Source: an uncultured Actinomycetes bacterium
Lineage (GTDB): Bacteria; Actinomycetota; Thermoleophilia; Gaiellales; F1-60-MAGs149
Assembly: GCA_903847495.1 (NCBI GenBank)
Contig: CAINDT010000454.1
Coordinates: forward strand, 1-5,261
Length of the DNA: 5,261 nt
Direction: 5' to 3'
Positions 4,724 to 5,261 of this stretch are shown here, piece after piece. The position numbers and the translations under genes are program-made. The notes under the pieces were generated by a model, which searched no databases, was not told the DNA's origin, and worked only from the letters and a program-made list of their open reading frames with translations. Numbering within the stretch: the first letter of the stretch is position 1; each line of letters begins with the position of its first letter.

Positions 4724-5261
4724 TCACACCAACGACAGGTGCGCGTCTTCCCAGGCCGTCATCGCGTCGTCGAAGTACTTGAGGCGCGTCTTCTTGAACT
4801 CGCGGATCGAGTAGAGGACCGTGTACTCCTTCAGGCCCGTCTCCTCGGAGAGGGCGGCGAGGACGGCCTCGCACTCCTCCTTGTCGCGACCGTGCGTCAT
4901 CGAGAAGAGGCGGTACGGCCAGTCCGGGTAGACAGGACGCTCGTAGCAGTGGGAGACGCCGCGGTACGCGGCCATGATGCTGCCGGCCTCCTGCACCTTG
5001 TCCTCATCGACCATCCAGACGCCCATCCCGTTCTGGACGAAGCCCGCCTTGCGGTGGTTGAGGACGGCAGCGAAGCGGCGCATGCGGCCGTCGGCCAGCA
5101 TCTGCTGCGCGATCTCGAGCAGCTCCGACGCGGTGAAGCCCTGCTGCTCGCCAAGCACGGCGAGCGGCTCGGGCACGGCCGGCATGTCCACCTGGAGCGC
5201 GCGCACGGCCGCGATCTCGCGGTCCGTCGGCGGGCGGCTCGGCGGCTGCTCGACCGGCGCG
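4724..5261 (-). CDS. AsnC/Lrp-like siroheme decarboxylase (AhbA/AhbB/NirDLGH type), 5' end beyond the window
   Basis: The family removes acetate side-chain carboxyls of siroheme to give 12,18-didecarboxysiroheme, leading to heme by the alternative pathway or to heme d1. Numbering from the GTG at 5204-5206, the visible protein has the family motifs MRRFAAVLNHRKAGF (42-56), GVSHCYERPVYPDWPYRLF (83-101), MTHGRDKEECEAV (103-115) and REFKKTRLKYF (135-145), the last close to the C-terminus. An AsnC-type helix-turn-helix-like segment comes first, and a ligand-binding (RAM-like) domain follows. The frame is open to the window edge, and the upstream codons read PTDREIAAVRALQ, which completes the first helix. 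The GTG is therefore internal. Before that is a Pro-rich stretch (APVEQPPSRPP) that looks like a linker, so this may be the second half of a two-unit AhbA-AhbB fusion. Automatic annotation may call it an Lrp/AsnC transcriptional regulator, but the HRKAG and YPDWPY motifs favour the enzyme. Which paralogue it is (A or B) cannot be told here. Confidence 0.88.
   Translation of the reverse strand, partial: APVEQPPSRPPTDREIAAVRALQVDMPAVPEPLAVLGEQQGFTASELLEIAQQMLADGRMRRFAAVLNHRKAGFVQNGMGVWMVDEDKVQEAGSIMAAYRGVSHCYERPVYPDWPYRLFSMTHGRDKEECEAVLAALSEETGLKEYTVLYSIREFKKTRLKYFDDAMTAWEDAHLSLV

Noticed and set aside
5204..5206. The GTG at 5204-5206 as the start of the siroheme decarboxylase
   Set aside because: Upstream in-frame codons (PTDREIAA) complete the first helix of the AsnC-type domain, so this GTG is most likely internal.
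4724..5261. A plain Lrp/AsnC transcriptional regulator
   Set aside because: The HRKAG, YPDWPY and REFKKTR motifs belong to the siroheme decarboxylase branch, not to amino-acid-responsive regulators.
1..5261. A defence system, mobile element or CRISPR array
   Set aside because: I see no nuclease, transposase, integrase, toxin-antitoxin or spaced-repeat pattern. All recognised genes are housekeeping or metabolic.

Overview
The window is GC-rich, densely coding bacterial DNA with strong G/C preference at third codon positions and gene overlaps of a few bases. Gene content (tilS followed by hpt, a BtpA/SgcQ-family protein, a YbjT-like dehydrogenase and an AsnC-type siroheme decarboxylase), together with a possible leaderless promoter, fits a high-GC actinobacterium. 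A deep-branching lineage such as Thermoleophilia is possible, but this is an inference from gene content and composition, not a marker-based assignment. I see no tRNA, rRNA, CRISPR array, insertion sequence or phage gene.

Layout. (1) At 1-255 (+) is the 3' part of a small gene whose protein threads onto the C-terminal half of a universal-stress-protein fold. It converges on the next gene with only 3 bases between stop codons. (2) At 259-2620 (-) is a two-gene unit: a BtpA/SgcQ-family TIM-barrel protein first, then a 483-residue protein with an unrecognised N-terminal half and a YbjT-type NAD(P)-binding C-terminal half. (3) A 57-bp divergent spacer (2621-2677) holds a candidate promoter for the minus-strand unit and two tandem 9-bp repeats. 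(4) At 2678-4624 (+) is a tightly coupled three-gene operon: an unrecognised 164-residue protein, tilS (tRNA-Ile2 lysidine synthetase, GTG start) and hpt (hypoxanthine phosphoribosyltransferase). Adjacent genes overlap by 11 and 4 bases. (5) The 99-bp spacer 4625-4723 carries a strong imperfect hairpin and smaller palindromes, and probably terminates transcription from both sides. (6) At 4724-5261 (-) is the 3' part of an AhbA/AhbB-type siroheme decarboxylase that runs off the window edge.

How the genes work together. tilS and hpt are a classic housekeeping pair. In many bacteria ftsH follows, but here the operon ends at hpt. The siroheme decarboxylase points to siroheme-based heme or heme d1 synthesis, with partner genes expected beyond the right edge. 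BtpA and the YbjT-like protein are co-oriented and probably co-transcribed, but the sequence gives no shared pathway.

Nothing here amounts to a clearly new system. The most unusual items are the rearranged architecture of the YbjT-like protein, the possible AhbA-AhbB fusion at the right edge, and the structured spacer after hpt.
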